Part shown: positions 46,638 to 58,449 of the stretch, piece by piece
Layout of the letters: each line of letters starts with the position of its first letter
Position numbering within the stretch: the first letter of the stretch is position 1
NCBI RefSeq assembly: GCF_000276665.1
Contig: NW_004955402.1
Coordinates: 6,722,869-6,786,868 of the forward strand
Source: Chinchilla lanigera
Taxonomy: Eukaryota; Chordata; Mammalia; Rodentia; Chinchillidae
Reading direction: 5' to 3'
DNA: 64,000 bases
Notes under the pieces: generated by a model
Databases searched by the model: none
What the model was told of the DNA's origin: nothing
What the model saw: the letters and a program-made list of their open reading frames with translations, nothing else
Position numbers and translations under genes: made by a program

Positions 46638-47459
46638 TCACAAGGTGGGTGTGGTGTGGTGAGGACTATTGCTGGAAAGACAAACATCAAATAATCCTTT
46701 CTGGTAAATTACGACCACTGACCATTTCTTTTTTATAAGGAGAATACACATCAAAATGTTCTATGTAAATCAGTACCTAGCACTTGGCTTTTACTGAAAC
46801 TATTCAAAAGCAGGAAGCCAGAGGCAAGGAGTGACCTTCTTCTAAATGCTAGATGGGGCACAGACTGGTATATGGTCCGTGCGAACCTTGGCATCGAGAG
46901 GCACCGTCTCATGGGTACATGGCCGTGCATCCGAGGGTGGGGGCAGAGTGCAGCCCAAAGTGAGAGCCAAGGGCCAGGCAAGGATGACATTTACCTCATA
47001 GCCGCCGGGGCAAAATGAAGAAGTGAGGCGACACACAGCACGAACTGTGCACTGGACGAGCAATGCAGCGCACACCAGACACATCCGGTGGCAACAGAGG
47101 AGAGGAGGAACCCTGAAAATGATCGCTTTCATTTTCTAGGTTTAACATTGGCCTGGCTGCAGTGGGGGCCAGGGGAGGACAGCTGGGTGTGGCAGGCCTC
47201 TTCCACCCCGCCGCTTCAGCCCTGAGCATTTGTAAGTTCTTTCTTACACTTGAGGTGACTGATGTAAAACAGGAAGATTTCTTTTTTGACATCTGCAGAA
47301 AACCCATCTGGAAGTGACTCTGCCCTCCCAGGGAGCTGTCTGCAACTGGGCAGCCCCATGCCACAGTGTGGGACTCCGTTCTGTCTTCTCACCGCCACCT
47401 CTTACCTTACTGCCAAAGGACTTCAAGGTTTGGAGTCAAAGGCAAGTCTTTGTTCAGGA
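46638..47459. other. Unique sequence, no feature recognised
   Basis: GC-balanced; minus-strand open frames of 79-122 codons overlap one another in several frames and show no domain. Confidence 0.4.
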
Positions 47460-47665
47460 AGGCTTTGTCATTTCCTAATTCTGTAGCCCCAAGCAGGTGC
47501 CCTAAATATTCTTAGCCTCTGTGTACCCTCGCATAAAATGCTAGTCATTCTATTATAAAATTGTTAGAAGGAGTAAGTGAGATAATAGAGGTTGGTGGAG
47601 CATTTTATTGAGCACAGTGCCTGACAGAGCATAACACATGATTACTTGTCGCTATTACAGTCTTA
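47460..47665 (+). mobile_element. MIR
   Basis: CCTAAATATTCTTAGCCTCT, GTGTACCCTCGCATAAAATG, TTGTTAGAAGGAGTAAGTGA, GATAATAGAGGTTGGTGGA and AGCACAGTGCCTGACAGAGC follow sense MIR order, ending near an ATTACTTGTCGCTATTA tail. Confidence 0.75.
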
Positions 47666-50340
47666 TCACCTGGTATGGAGCATATTCCAACAAGCTGTTA
47701 TTGACAGCACGACTCAAGGGTCCACTGCTGACCACTGTGTTCTCCCTTTGCCACCCAATTATCGTTTAAAGCAGTACCTACTGTGACATGATAGTACCTG
47801 TGCAAAAGTCAGTAACTCCTTTCTACCAATTCAGGAAATTCAACATTTGAAGGCGTTGGTAATCTGTCCTCAACCTAAAGTTCCAGCCTTGTCTCCTAAG
47901 TCAGGTCTCCAGGAATGCTTCTGCTCTATTCCTGATGCTGGATGCTTTCATAGGAAACTGAAGGAATGGGAAGTCTGGAAGATCCATGGGTGGGATGGGC
48001 GGGATCAAATTCCGTGAACTGCTAAGGAAAGGCTACAGACTCATGCACAGGGAAGCTAAGTCAGACAAAGGTAAGAATTTGAAAATGTGTGAATTCCTCA
48101 TGTCACTCGGGTGCCAAAAGGCTTAAGTGCCTATGACACTGAATACCAGGAAGAGCTCTACGTGACCTCATCAGTCTTACTGATCAACTTGAGCTGCATT
48201 CAAGAATCTTCTCCATGTGACATGGGTGTTGTCTGGGAAAACTCTGCCAAGCATTGTCCCAAGGGCTGTTCATCCTTCCTTTGCATATAGAGACTTCGCA
48301 CATCTCTTTTGGGTCCTGTCCAGAGCCATGGCTGGTTGGCTGGCTGCCTGCATGATCCTATTGCCTCCCTCCCTGATTCGGCTTCATGGTGTCTTCCATC
48401 TGTCCCTCTCCTTCCTGGGCTCTGCTACCAGCCACCCTAGTCGCATAGCTAAGACCTCTGGTCTTTGGCATGGACAGCTTCTTGGTTCCCTCCTTGCACT
48501 GTCCCGTGCTGTCCTCAAACCCCAGAAAAGGTTGTCTCACTCTCTGCCCTGAAACAGCCTGCAGCACTGCGCCATGAGGGGAATCACGTGGTGAAAGGCT
48601 GTGTCCCTTACCAGAGACCTCTAGTTCCAGAGTCCAAAGGTCTGAGACTCACAGCCCCAAATGGTGTCCTGTCACTTGTCCCCCATTAGCACTAATGTTT
48701 TGTGTGTGGTTGGCTGGTTTCCACTTCTCACCTAACTGCTAGAGGCTGAAGAGGAAATGGAAAATGTCTAGCAGAGCATCTTTATTTCACAGAAGGAACA
48801 GGTCAGAGAGGTTAAATGACTTCTGTGGTAAACACTCATTCAGAACTAGTCATTGTACACATTGGTTCTACTGTTTTCAGAGGAGCTATTTGAAATCTCA
48901 GTCTGAGTGCTTTCTCTTCATAGCAACAGACGGGTCAGTAGAGCACTGAGGCACACAGCTGGGTCCTGGAGCCTGGTGCTGACAGGTACCGTGTATTCCG
49001 GGCACAGCTCAAATGTGGAGTTGATTGCAAAGAGGCAAGAAGAGCACAGGCCCTGCCATCTTCCCCCATCAGAATGTTAATATCCTACCACTTCCTTCTC
49101 ATCAGATCCTCCGTCTGTTCATCTCAGACGTGAGGGCACTGATGAGATCACTCCCTTCCTGTTTAATACCATGGACGATGATCATGTATGGAGAGTGGAT
49201 CCTTAAATCTGCTTTGCTTTGCATCATGTCCATTCTACAGTCTTCCCCACATCACCTCCATTTCCCCAGCCTGTGGGGGAGAACATGTTATTTGTTTGTT
49301 TTGCCTGCAGTTTTCCCTCTTCCCCAGGAACTGCCTTTCTGGTGTGTACGGTTTTGGCGATAAGGGCAAGTGTCACGGAGCAGCACTGCTCTAGGAGAGT
49401 ATTTCCCACACAGCCTTCGCTGCGGAGCGCTGCAGTAGAGTCAGCCAAAGGATGCTCAAGAGTTAATGCAAACCCACGTCTTCTCTTCCTCATCCTGCAG
49501 TTCACCTTGGAGGAAGTGACGGTCAAATACAGCAGTCTGTTGATATCTGCCAGGTGTATAAGGCCCTCACAAACCCCTACGTTTATAACTACCGGACTGA
49601 TACAGACTGGACTAGAATATGTACTATTATAACTGACTCCTTCAGAAACGATGACAAGCCAATAGCACAAAGCTACTAAGACACGAGATTGAGTCTTTCA
49701 GAGCATCCTGCTCAACAGCTAACTAAACCTGGGAGATACTTTGTGGAGGAGTGACTCAAGGGATTCAAGGTCTGAAGTGACCAATTTGGACAAGCTTTTC
49801 ATAGCAACCTTCACTCTCACCTTACACGGCCTCTCCCTGCCTCCTCCTTGTCCCATATTCTCAGCGTGTTCAGGGTGTGCTCTGTCCTTTCATTTGGTCT
49901 TTTACAGACATGTGTCCAAGTCTAAAAAAGGGTAAGAGTTTCTGCGTGACAAAGAAAGGTGTAGAAAACTCAGTAGCCGGTTTTCTCCTAAGAAAAATTG
50001 CCATTTTCTTACCGGTTAGGAGCACAAGTAGAAATGCAAAAAGACATAGGGTCAGTTTCACTGATAAATGCATGACATTGTGCGTGTTCTTAGACCTCAC
50101 AGGGAAGAGAGACCAGGTCGTAGCTCAGTGAAGGCACACGTTAAGAATGATGATGATGGTGGTGGCGGTGGACTTTATACAGCACAGGAAGTGTCCAAGC
50201 TCAGTACACAGCGAATAGTGGGCAAGAGTTTCCTTTCCCCACACCATATGGGGTTTGACTCTGAGCTCTCCGGGCAGATCTCAAGGGAGTAGCTCCGAGT
50301 TGCGTCTGTTCTGTGTCTTCTCACAGTTGCCATTTGAAAG
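47666..50340. other. Unique sequence with a possible MIR scrap
   Basis: No gene recognised. CTTTATTTCACAGAAGGAAC and AGGTCAGAGAGGTTAAATGA at 48779-48820 look like antisense MIR. Open frames at 48217-48552 and 49219-49670 have no recognisable domain. Confidence 0.4.
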
Positions 50341-50348
50341 CCATTCTT

Positions 50349-50379
50349 GTGCTCGCTTTGGCAGCACATATACTGAAAT
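50349..50379 (+). pseudogene. Truncated U6 snRNA copy (first ~31 nt)
   Basis: GTGCTCGCTTTGGCAGCACA followed by TATACTGAAAT matches the 5' end of vertebrate U6 snRNA (stem-loop GUGCUCGCUUCGGCAGCAC and the start of the ACAUAUACUAAAAU region) with two substitutions, then stops. CCATTCTT lies immediately before (50341-50348) and after (50380-50387). It has no 3' U6 sequence and no A tail. It is a non-functional retro-inserted or DNA-repair-captured fragment. Confidence 0.85.
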
Positions 50380-50387
50380 CCATTCTT

Positions 50388-51429
50388 ATCTGAGGCCAGC
50401 AGACCCTCTGGGTGCAGACTAGATCACATGCCCCGTCCTGCCCACTCCTGACAGACGGCAGGGAGCCCAAACCCTCCATATGCCGCTCTGTTCTCCAGCA
50501 AGGCACAGGCATGCAGATCTGGCACATGCAGCCGTGGCCGTGGGTGTCTCCGAAGCAGCATCCCTGTCCCCGGGCGAGTTAGCAGCAGCCAAGGTGCCAG
50601 CAGGTTGAACACATTCTGGGGAGGATAGCACGGACAGCAACCCGAGCCTCAGGTATTTAGTTAAGTCTGTGACATCTTTGGGGATTTTAAATTGCTCAAG
50701 AGAGCAAGGGACCACAGTTTAATGGAACAAAATTTCTAAAGTACTCCTTCGGCTATTAGACATCTCAGAGTAGATGCTAGGGAAACCTCTGTTTTCACTG
50801 ACTTCCATCCTTGTCTAAGATCTAAGACTTCTCTGCAGTTTACTCCTTCATGAAGGCGGTGCGTCCTGCCCGGAGGCCACCAGCTCCCAACAAAGAAAAC
50901 GTGCCAACTTCGGATCCAAGGGCAACCAATATTTCAGCAGCAGCTCATTCTGCGCTGCTTTCCTTGCTTTACCTTTTCTTCTTCCTTGTGATCCTGATTT
51001 CCGAAAAGCAAAGGCTTAATTGATCATGAAACTCTCCCAGTTTACAACAGAATGCTCAGAAAGAAATCCATCGTCCCTCATGTGTGGAACTTGGTTCTAC
51101 GATGCCTCTCTGCTGTAGCAATTAGCAGTTTGCAGCTTGCTTCCTAAGTACCTTCCTACCCCACAATGAAGCTACTCATTCCTTACACAATATGGTGTGA
51201 ACTGCAGTTTCCCTACCAGCTCACCCACTGTCTTAAATCTCTACTGATTTTGACCAAAGCTCAGTCACTGTGCTCTTCTTTTCCCCTATTCTTATAAATA
51301 ATTGTCACAACTGAGCTTTTGAAAATCAGTGAAATGATTTGAAATGAATGAAATTATTAAATTTTTTTAAAAGAAGCCGTAGTCTTAATAACAAGAAATC
51401 ATTTGATTAAGAATAGGCCAAAAAAAAAC
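50388..51429. other. Unique sequence, part possibly conserved
   Basis: No gene recognised. The repeat-free stretch 50860-51240 has steady mixed composition and a TTAATTGATCATGAAA motif, so it could be a conserved non-coding element. That is inference only. Confidence 0.35.
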
Positions 51430-51902
51430 ACTGAATAGACTTTTTCAGATAGAGGACATAAAAATGGCCAACAGGATATAGGGGGAAACACTCACCATCC
51501 CTAATCATTAGGAAAATGCAAATTAAAACTATATGAGATGTCACTTCACACCTGTCACAATGGTGATTACAAAAAAAAGTTCCAAAGATGTGGAGAAAGG
51601 AGAAACTTATACCCCGCTGGTAGGAATGTAAATTAGTATAGCCATTATGAAAGATGGTATAGAAGAGTTCCTCAAAAAATTAAAAGTAATGCTACCATAT
51701 GAACCATTAGTGCCACCTCTGGATACATACCCAAAGGAGATGAAGTCAGTATGGTGAAGGCCTGTCTGTACCCCTTGTTCATGGGGGCACACAACTGCAA
51801 AAACAGGGAATCAACTCTATAGTCCATCAGTGGGTGAATGGAGGTAAGAGATATAAGATACACACACTGAACTGCTTGTCAGCCTTTAAAAAGAAGGAAA
51901 TC
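51430..51902 (+). mobile_element. L1 fragment, 5' segment of a SINE-split copy
   Basis: AAAATGGCCAACAGGATATA, CATTAGGAAAATGCAAATTA, AAACTATATGAGATGTCACT, CCAAAGATGTGGAGAAAGGA, GGTAGGAATGTAAATTAGTA and CATACCCAAAGGAGATGAAG are sense ORF2 C-terminal landmarks in order. It is interrupted at AAGAAGGAAATC by a B1-dID SINE and resumes at 52082. Confidence 0.9.
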
Positions 51903-52068
51903 AATCGAGCTTGGGGAAGCACACATGTAATCTCAGCACTGTGGAGGTCACAAGTTTAAGCCTAGCCCAGGCAACATAGCAACTTAGTGAGACCCGGTCT
52001 CAAAAATTAAAAACAGGGCTAAGGATGTAACTCATTATGAAGGCCCTAAGTTCAATCCCTAGAAACAC
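51903..52068 (+). mobile_element. B1-dID composite SINE inserted in L1
   Basis: B1 half: AAGCACACATGTAATCTCAG and CAGGCAACATAGCAACTTAG, ending GAGACCCGGTCTCAAAAA. ID half: GGGCTAAGGATGTAACTCAT and TAAGTTCAATCCCTAGAAAC. An imperfect target duplication flanks it: AAAGAAGGAAATC at 51890-51902 and AAAGAAAGAAAGC at 52069-52081. Confidence 0.85.
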
Positions 52069-52081
52069 AAAGAAAGAAAGC

Positions 52082-52402
52082 TTGCCATTAGAAACACCAT
52101 AGCAGGGCATGAAGGACGTTATGTTAGCTGAACTAAAGCAGACACAGAATGACAAAGATTCCATCGAGTCTCAGGGCAGTGTCTAGGAAAGGTAAACTCA
52201 TAGAAGCAGAGGATGCAAGGATGAACCAGGTGCCAGGGAGGAAAGCTGGGAAACCATGAGGGAAGGGTGCAGAGTTTCAGATAGGAAGAGTGAGCTGCAG
52301 AGACTGTTGTACAGCCGAGGACTGCAGTTAGTAGTGTACTGCGCCTCAAGCACGGCTAAGAGAACAGATGTCAGTGCTCGCTCCGCACACATCAAGAAGT
52401 GA
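52082..52402 (+). mobile_element. L1 fragment, 3' segment of the SINE-split copy
   Basis: TTGCCATTAGAAACACCATA continues the ORF2 end exactly where it broke at 51902. TAGCTGAACTAAAGCAGACA, GGTAAACTCATAGAAGCAGA, GTGCAGAGTTTCAGATAGGA and GTCAGTGCTCGCTCCGCACA follow the old-style L1M 3' UTR (TCATAGAAGTAGAGAG, ACAAAGTTTCAGTTATAAG). It is distinct from the purine-rich 3' UTR lineage at 42.6, 60.1 and 62.6 kb. Confidence 0.8.
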
Positions 52403-53969
52403 ATCATGGCTGTGGAGCAAGAGGAGAAGAAGCTCCAGTAGCAACGGAAGGACTGTTAACCAAGGTTGAGCCACGGAGGTGTTCTGAAAGGAACATGTCA
52501 ACACTTTCCGGTCCAGATCAGCAGCGAGGTTTCCATTTGTCATTTCTGAGTGTTATTCTTTGGATTTCTCCTTGGGGGAATGTCATCCTTGTTATAATGT
52601 TTTTAAGTGAGCAGGACACCTGGTAGTAGGTAAGGGGAGAACACGATTTCAGCCCAGTGTGTTCGTAAGTTGAAGGCCAGCTGAAGGGTGAAATGTAAGG
52701 CACGGTCCCAACGAGAACCGGAACTATAGGGCACATCGCTTCTTTCAGGTGGGATTTGACCTATTTTGAAATTTTGGTCAAAATCCAAAAGTCTCTGTAT
52801 TTTCAACGTGCCACACAAGTTGTTCCTCTGTTCTTAAATTAGGATAGGAAGTACAAAAGGTAAGTATATGCTTCCTGAGGAAAGTTCAGACTTTTTAAAA
52901 CCAGTATGAACTGTGAGTAGAAGTGCTTAATAGAAATAGTTATCATTTTACCTTATATTTTTATAATAACTTCCTGCAAATAATTCAAAATATCTCTTCC
53001 TGCTAATGAATCTTCCCAGACCTAATGAAGAATTAAAATTTGCAGAGCCACAGCTGGAGCAACCCTGAGGCCATCTAGTTCTGTGGTTTGTTTTTTCAAA
53101 CCTGCAGAAACAGTTTCTCAAACAAAACAGAGGGACTAAGTTATGTCATGGACAGGAACAAATTCCTTATGATGAATGTGATCATAATGTATATCTAAAG
53201 TGTACCAATAAACTTAATTTAAAAAATAAAAAACAATACTAACAAATACATGAATAAACAAAAAAAAAGGAAATTTGAAAATTAAATGAGTAAGGATTTT
53301 ATACGGTAAAATTTTGTCCTACCAAAATGGCTAAACAAACATTTTACCATTGTATGAATGAGATACACTTATACATAGGGTAAATAAGTCTATTTGTGGT
53401 CATTAACATGATTTCCTTGAAACTTAAGAAAGTCTAAGCCAGCCTTTGATTCTAGGGATGCTAGCCTGTGTAAAATTGCTAAAGACACGGCCACTCTGAT
53501 AATTAAAAGGATTAGATAATTATAGCCTAAAAAATAGTATTTGTGAACAAAAAGCCCCTTGGTTCTGGTATAATATTCGTGACTGTTATCTTAGCATACT
53601 ATATAAAATAAATAAATTACTTCATCAATTACTAAACTCAAAAAAAACTTTCACAGGAACAGAATGTGGGGGGCTGATTTCTAAGTTGCATTCTGGCTGA
53701 AGCAGGAAGCAGAGGTCCCCAAGTTTGTCTCTTCTAGGCCTTCGAAGTCAACAAAGGAAGGACTTCTGTATATCACAAGTTGAACCCCACTGCAAGCTAT
53801 TATAAACAAAGAAACACACAGAAATGGGGCTTGACACAGCCATACCAGCTCCCCAGCCATGGGGTTGAGACCTTGGGGACCTGGATGCCCAGACATGCAG
53901 CAACCCCCCGCACTGTGTGTGACTTTGCATTTCTCCAGGGCACTGAGGATATGCTGCTGTATCCTTACT
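52403..53969. other. Unique sequence with a probable L1 tail
   Basis: No gene recognised. 53145-53230 (AGGAACAAATTCCTTATGAT, AAGTGTACCAATAAACTTAA) resembles a short L1 3' tail. The rest is AT-rich. Confidence 0.4.
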
Positions 53970-53970
53970 T

Positions 53971-54080
53971 CACTCATCCCATCCTTCTTGCCACTTTCTG
54001 CAGCAGCTCTGGAGGTCCTCTTTCATGAGTGTCTTTACAAGGAGTGATTAAATATAAGAGGGCTACTGCTGCCAAGTGCC
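53971..54080 (+). repeat. Copy 2 of an unidentified 110-bp repeat
   Basis: Partner of 45631-45740, same strand, no gaps, about 75% identity by hand. No target-site duplication is apparent. Confidence 0.7.
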
Positions 54081-57000
54081 AATCTTGTATAAATGTATCT
54101 AAATGTTTGCTATTCGTCTACCACGTACTGCCTTTGTCGATGACGTCTATCCACGAGCGCGTGGGCTCCATGAAAGCACCACCTACCTCTGGGTGCCCAC
54201 TGAGCCCGCACACAGGTTGGCCCCATCTCACAGCAGCTGCCCAGTGAAGCAGCTGCCATGGCCCACCTGGTGTGAGTGCTGCACCCCCCACTAGACTGCG
54301 AGACTGAGGAGAGGAGAACTGTTTGAACTCCCTGTGCTCCCCCGGAGCACACGCGCCTTGTCGTGCTTTATGTGAAATAGCTGCCCGGCAGCAAAACCTG
54401 ACGTGAATTGCAGTGGTCCCCCCCAAAACGATAGAACACAGTGGGTGACAGCAGGAGAGTTGCTGGGAAAACAAGAAATCCTATTTTGGTTTATTACACT
54501 TCAGGAACCATGTGAGACTAATAACAAACTCAAAATATGCAATAGTCGGGACACATGTGTGAAGCAAGGAGGAGTACTTTGGGGGGATTCACATAAAGGT
54601 GTCTTTTGCTGTAATAATGTTTAAAATGCAGACACTCGCCCTATTTTTCTATCCTGCTTCGTAAATGACACTGAGAAGAATAAATGCTCACTTGTTAAGT
54701 GGGGCGCTAAGCATCATACGTCAGCAGTTTCAAAGCTTCAAAGTCTGCCTGCAGCGCTCACGGTCTGACTTTGCAGGTCTGGGCCTGAGAATGCTGCAGT
54801 CCAGCGAGAACCGGGTAGTGCTGATGGTTTGGTCTGAGGACCCACTTAGAGAACCGCCTGTCGCCGGCTTTTCATTCTGATCCATTAAGTACGTTAAATT
54901 GGAATTAAGTACATTTTCAACCTCTGGCATGTGTTAAACCTGCAGCAGCAACCCAACAGCAACAGAAGGGAGAGAAGACCTGTGGCTCGGTAGAGGGAAT
55001 CAGGCCTTGTTTAGTTCAATTCCTTTTACACAGTTCATAAAGGGGCCGTTGGTCAACTCCAGGAATCTGACTTGCACTGCCATTCTGTGGGATTAAAAAT
55101 TTGTGTCATTTTCTTATGGGTGACCCTGTTAGCTGTAATATACCATTTACATAACCCACAGGGAGCAATCGTCTAGGCATCAAACACCTTCAAAGTGAGC
55201 AGACTTCTTAATTATTTTAAATATTCTAATCCTTCTACCGCCAAATTCCATGGACTGTGTTGCTCCTGATGATCACATAAAGTGAACTTTCTAATTATGA
55301 GAAGAAACTTGCTTTTAACATCTTGACCTTCGTTACATGATGACAGTCTCTCATCGCCACCTTCACCCTCCAAAAGGGTGTTTTTCTTTCATTTACATGA
55401 GACAGTGTGTGCAGAATCAATTCATTCAACAAGTACTTACTGAGTACTGCTGGTGAACCAATTGCTGCACTAAGAGTAACCAAATTATAACATCTGGACT
55501 TCATCCAACTCCCCACGATGAAAATAATCATTATATAATGCAAACATGTACCAGTAAAAATCAATTTAAAAACCCATGCTCTGTGTAAATCTCTGCCTCC
55601 AAACATGGCACAAAGCATATGCTCAGTAAACATTTTTGTTATCAGAGAGAACGTGTTTATCGGATGGCCATTTGCCATCCGAAACTTTCTAACAGGAGTC
55701 GCTCATCTGCTCCATTTGTATTCATCTAAAGCTTTCTCAACTCACAGCTGGAGAAATTAAACTCTAGAATGTTTTAATGTCTCATCCTCAAGCGATTCAT
55801 GGGTCAAAACCAGAATTAGAACTATGACTCCTTCTAATTCCCAGCAGGTAATGATCCTTGTAGGTTTTGCAGAAATCCTCCTCCACTTGGCCTTCTCTGT
55901 TGGTGTCACTTTTTTTTAGACACCATTGATGTCATCAGAAAGATTCCTGTTCTAATTGTCTTCAATATTTTCATATATTTAGAACATGAGGTATCCCTTC
56001 CCATTCAGGAGAGGAGGTGACTCACTCATTGAAGCCTGCTACAAATACAGCTCGGTAATCAGCAGCCTCCGGGTGCCGCAGAGCCAGGCGCTGGCAGATG
56101 GCACTGATTCCTAATCACCAGTGTGGCCCTTATTCCAAGCAGCCATTTTTAGTTCTAATTGTCTTGGAGTCCACTGAGATTTTTAAACTTTTATCCACCC
56201 GAGGTCCTTATTCAAATGTTTGTGTTTTGTTCTCTCCAAGTGGTCACCCCATTGGAGTTGCACCTATGGGAGGAAGTAAGTTTTAATAGCTTAAAATTTT
56301 GGTACGTGACTTTTCCCCCCAAATTAAGCTCCACTGCGTGCTTTGTCTTAAATCACTGCACTTCTCTTTCTCAGTGTTCTCCCAGTCTTCAGTGAATACT
56401 CCTACCACAGAAGTAGCCAGCGATGGATTGATTATGTTTTCATTTCTTTGAAAATAGAGGTGTGGGGGAGAAAGCTCTCCTCAATATAATAACATCTCCA
56501 GATCACTGCTGTTGTGATTCTTTAGCATTTGAATCATGATGTGACAATGCACATGCTCATTAGAATGAGGATATTGTAATTATTTCTTGATTTCAACTGA
56601 GAATACTTAAATATTAGCTGGCAACATTCATTCTCTTTTAAAAATCTAACTTAACTTATAGAAGTTTCTAATCACGAAAGTACCAAATGATTATTTACTG
56701 TTCCAAAACCCCTGGAAAATACAGTCCCGAGAATTTCTCACTGATCCCACCAGAAATAATGGAGATCAAGGGAGCTGCAGTGTATTCCGTGTGAACCCTG
56801 AACTTAAATCAGCTGAAAAACAGGGCAGGAGAATGTACTTCTAGAAAACTCAAGACAGGTTGAGTATACCATAATTCGATATTTAGTTAAGAGAAAAATT
56901 GTATGTCCAAGATCTACTTCAAATACTGAGTGAAATAGAAGTAATGATTTTCATTAGTTATTAAATAAGCAAAATCAAAAAAAAAAAGGCACTAACATCA

Positions 57001-57184
57001 AAAACTAGTCTCCAGTGCTCTTGGATATCACTTCTAAACATCTGATTCTTTTAGAACAGGCCTGAGAATACCGCCAATTGCAGTAAGGAGTTCATCAATA
57101 GTTAATTCATAATATGACTGATAGCATTACCATGGTAACACAAGTGCAGATTAATCTTATTACCAGTCAAGGACTGAATGAAAC
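54081..57184. other. Unique sequence with small ancient-repeat scraps
   Basis: No gene recognised. ATTCATTCAACAAGTACTTA at 55421-55440 is a likely antisense L2 scrap, and 55735-55835 (CTCACAGCTGGAGAAATTAA) a possible antisense MIR. The repeat-free stretch 56440-56720 could be conserved non-coding DNA. Confidence 0.4.
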
Positions 57185-58025
57185 CCTATTAGCTATTATG
57201 AGTTGTGCTACTATACTCATGAGTATGCACCCATCACTGTAACCAGATATCTTTATTTTAAACATGTAGGAGGGAGATAGCTGAGGCCAGTGGAATTTCC
57301 ACTTTTAGATTTTTGAAGAATCTCCACTCTGATTTCCATAGTGGTTATACTAGTCTACATTCCCTCCAGAAACATAAAAGGCTTCCTCTTTCCTCATAGT
57401 CTCACCAGCATTTGTTATTATTTGATTTGATGATAGCTATTCTTTACAAAGTAAGATGGGATTCTAATATTCTTTTAATTTGCATTTCTGTAGTGGCCAG
57501 AGATGTTGAGCATTTTTTCATATAATTATTGGCCATTTGTACTTCTGAGAAGTGTCTATTCATTTCAGTTGCCAATGTTTTAATTGGATCTTTTATTTGG
57601 TGGGTGGAGTCTGGGATTTTTCTTTTTTTAGTTCTTTGTAAGTTCTGACTACTAGTCCTCTGTCAGAAGAGTAACTAGCAAAATTGTTCCATTCTGTGGG
57701 TTGTCTTTTCACTCTATTTATTGCTTCCTTTATTGTGCAGAAGCTTTTATAATTTGCTACAATCTCATTTGTTGATTCTTGATGCTATTTCTTGTGCAAT
57801 TCGAGTTCTGTTCAGAAAGTCCTTTCCTGTGCATGGTGACAGACATGGGTCTAGACTTTATTTGGTACATGGTGACAGATATGAGTATAGAGCAGTGATG
57901 GCGAAACTTCTAGAGCTTTCAGAGATACAAATGGCCTACAGCACATGTGCCATAGGTTCACCACCACTGATCTACACTCAACTTTCTACATGTGCACTGC
58001 CATAATTTTATGTAGTATTCTCCAT
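57185..58025 (-). mobile_element. L1 ORF2 fragment, antisense, carrying a MITE
   Basis: Antisense ORF2 landmarks in order: CTATTATGAGTTGTGCTACT, CTCTGATTTCCATAGTGGTT, TCTCACCAGCATTTGTTATT, TTTAATTTGCATTTCTGTAG, GTGTCTATTCATTTCAGTTG, CTATTTATTGCTTCCTTTAT, GCAGAAGCTTTTATAATTTG and GTTCAGAAAGTCCTTTCC. After the small MITE at 57893-57969 the L1 appears to resume with CTTTCTACATGTGCACTGCC. A partial tandem duplication of 36-base period lies at 57832-57892. The fragment lies within the region encoding the C-terminal half of ORF2, and stops are frequent. Confidence 0.85.
57893..57969. mobile_element. 77-bp hAT-like MITE
   Basis: CAGTGATGGCGAAAC at the left and GTTCACCACCACTG at the right are near-perfect terminal inverted repeats. 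The CAGTGATGGCGAAC end and a CCATAGGTTCGCC-type right end are typical of short hAT-family elements widespread in mammals. Eight-base flanks GTATAGAG and ATCTACAC match at only four positions, as an old target duplication might. Confidence 0.75.
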
Positions 58026-58449
58026 TTCTACTGATTTCAGCAATTCAACCTAGTATTTCCCCAATCCAAACTATACTTTGCCACCAGAATTGTAAAGAGC
58101 AAGGTGAATAATGCTTTCTATTACTGTGATTAAAGATTTTAAAATCCAAAATATACATCTTTGCTCTATAACAGCAATTATCATTGGAGATTTTAGGCCT
58201 ATGCTACTCCTAGAATGATGTTTCAAGAGCATTTTTGTAAAATTTATTTCCGTGTAGTTTATTAAAAGTGTTATGATCAGTGCAAAATTTAGTCCTAATG
58301 CTAATATTATTTTTAAGGATATTTTCTCACTAAAACAAAAAAGCATAAGTTTGTTAAGAATACTAAGGAAAAGTATACAGAATCTCAAAAAAAAACAACC
58401 CTATGACCTTTGGTGGCAAGGGCTGCCAGCTCAAACTGCACTTCCAAGT

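Noticed and set aside
46322..46662. Phe/Leu-rich membrane-like open frames
   Set aside because: Hydrophobic only because the DNA is a polypyrimidine tract; three overlapping frames give similar compositions.
49224..49670. 148-codon minus-strand and 137-codon plus-strand overlapping frames
   Set aside because: Mutually overlapping on opposite strands, no domain, and no repeat or gene context to prefer either.
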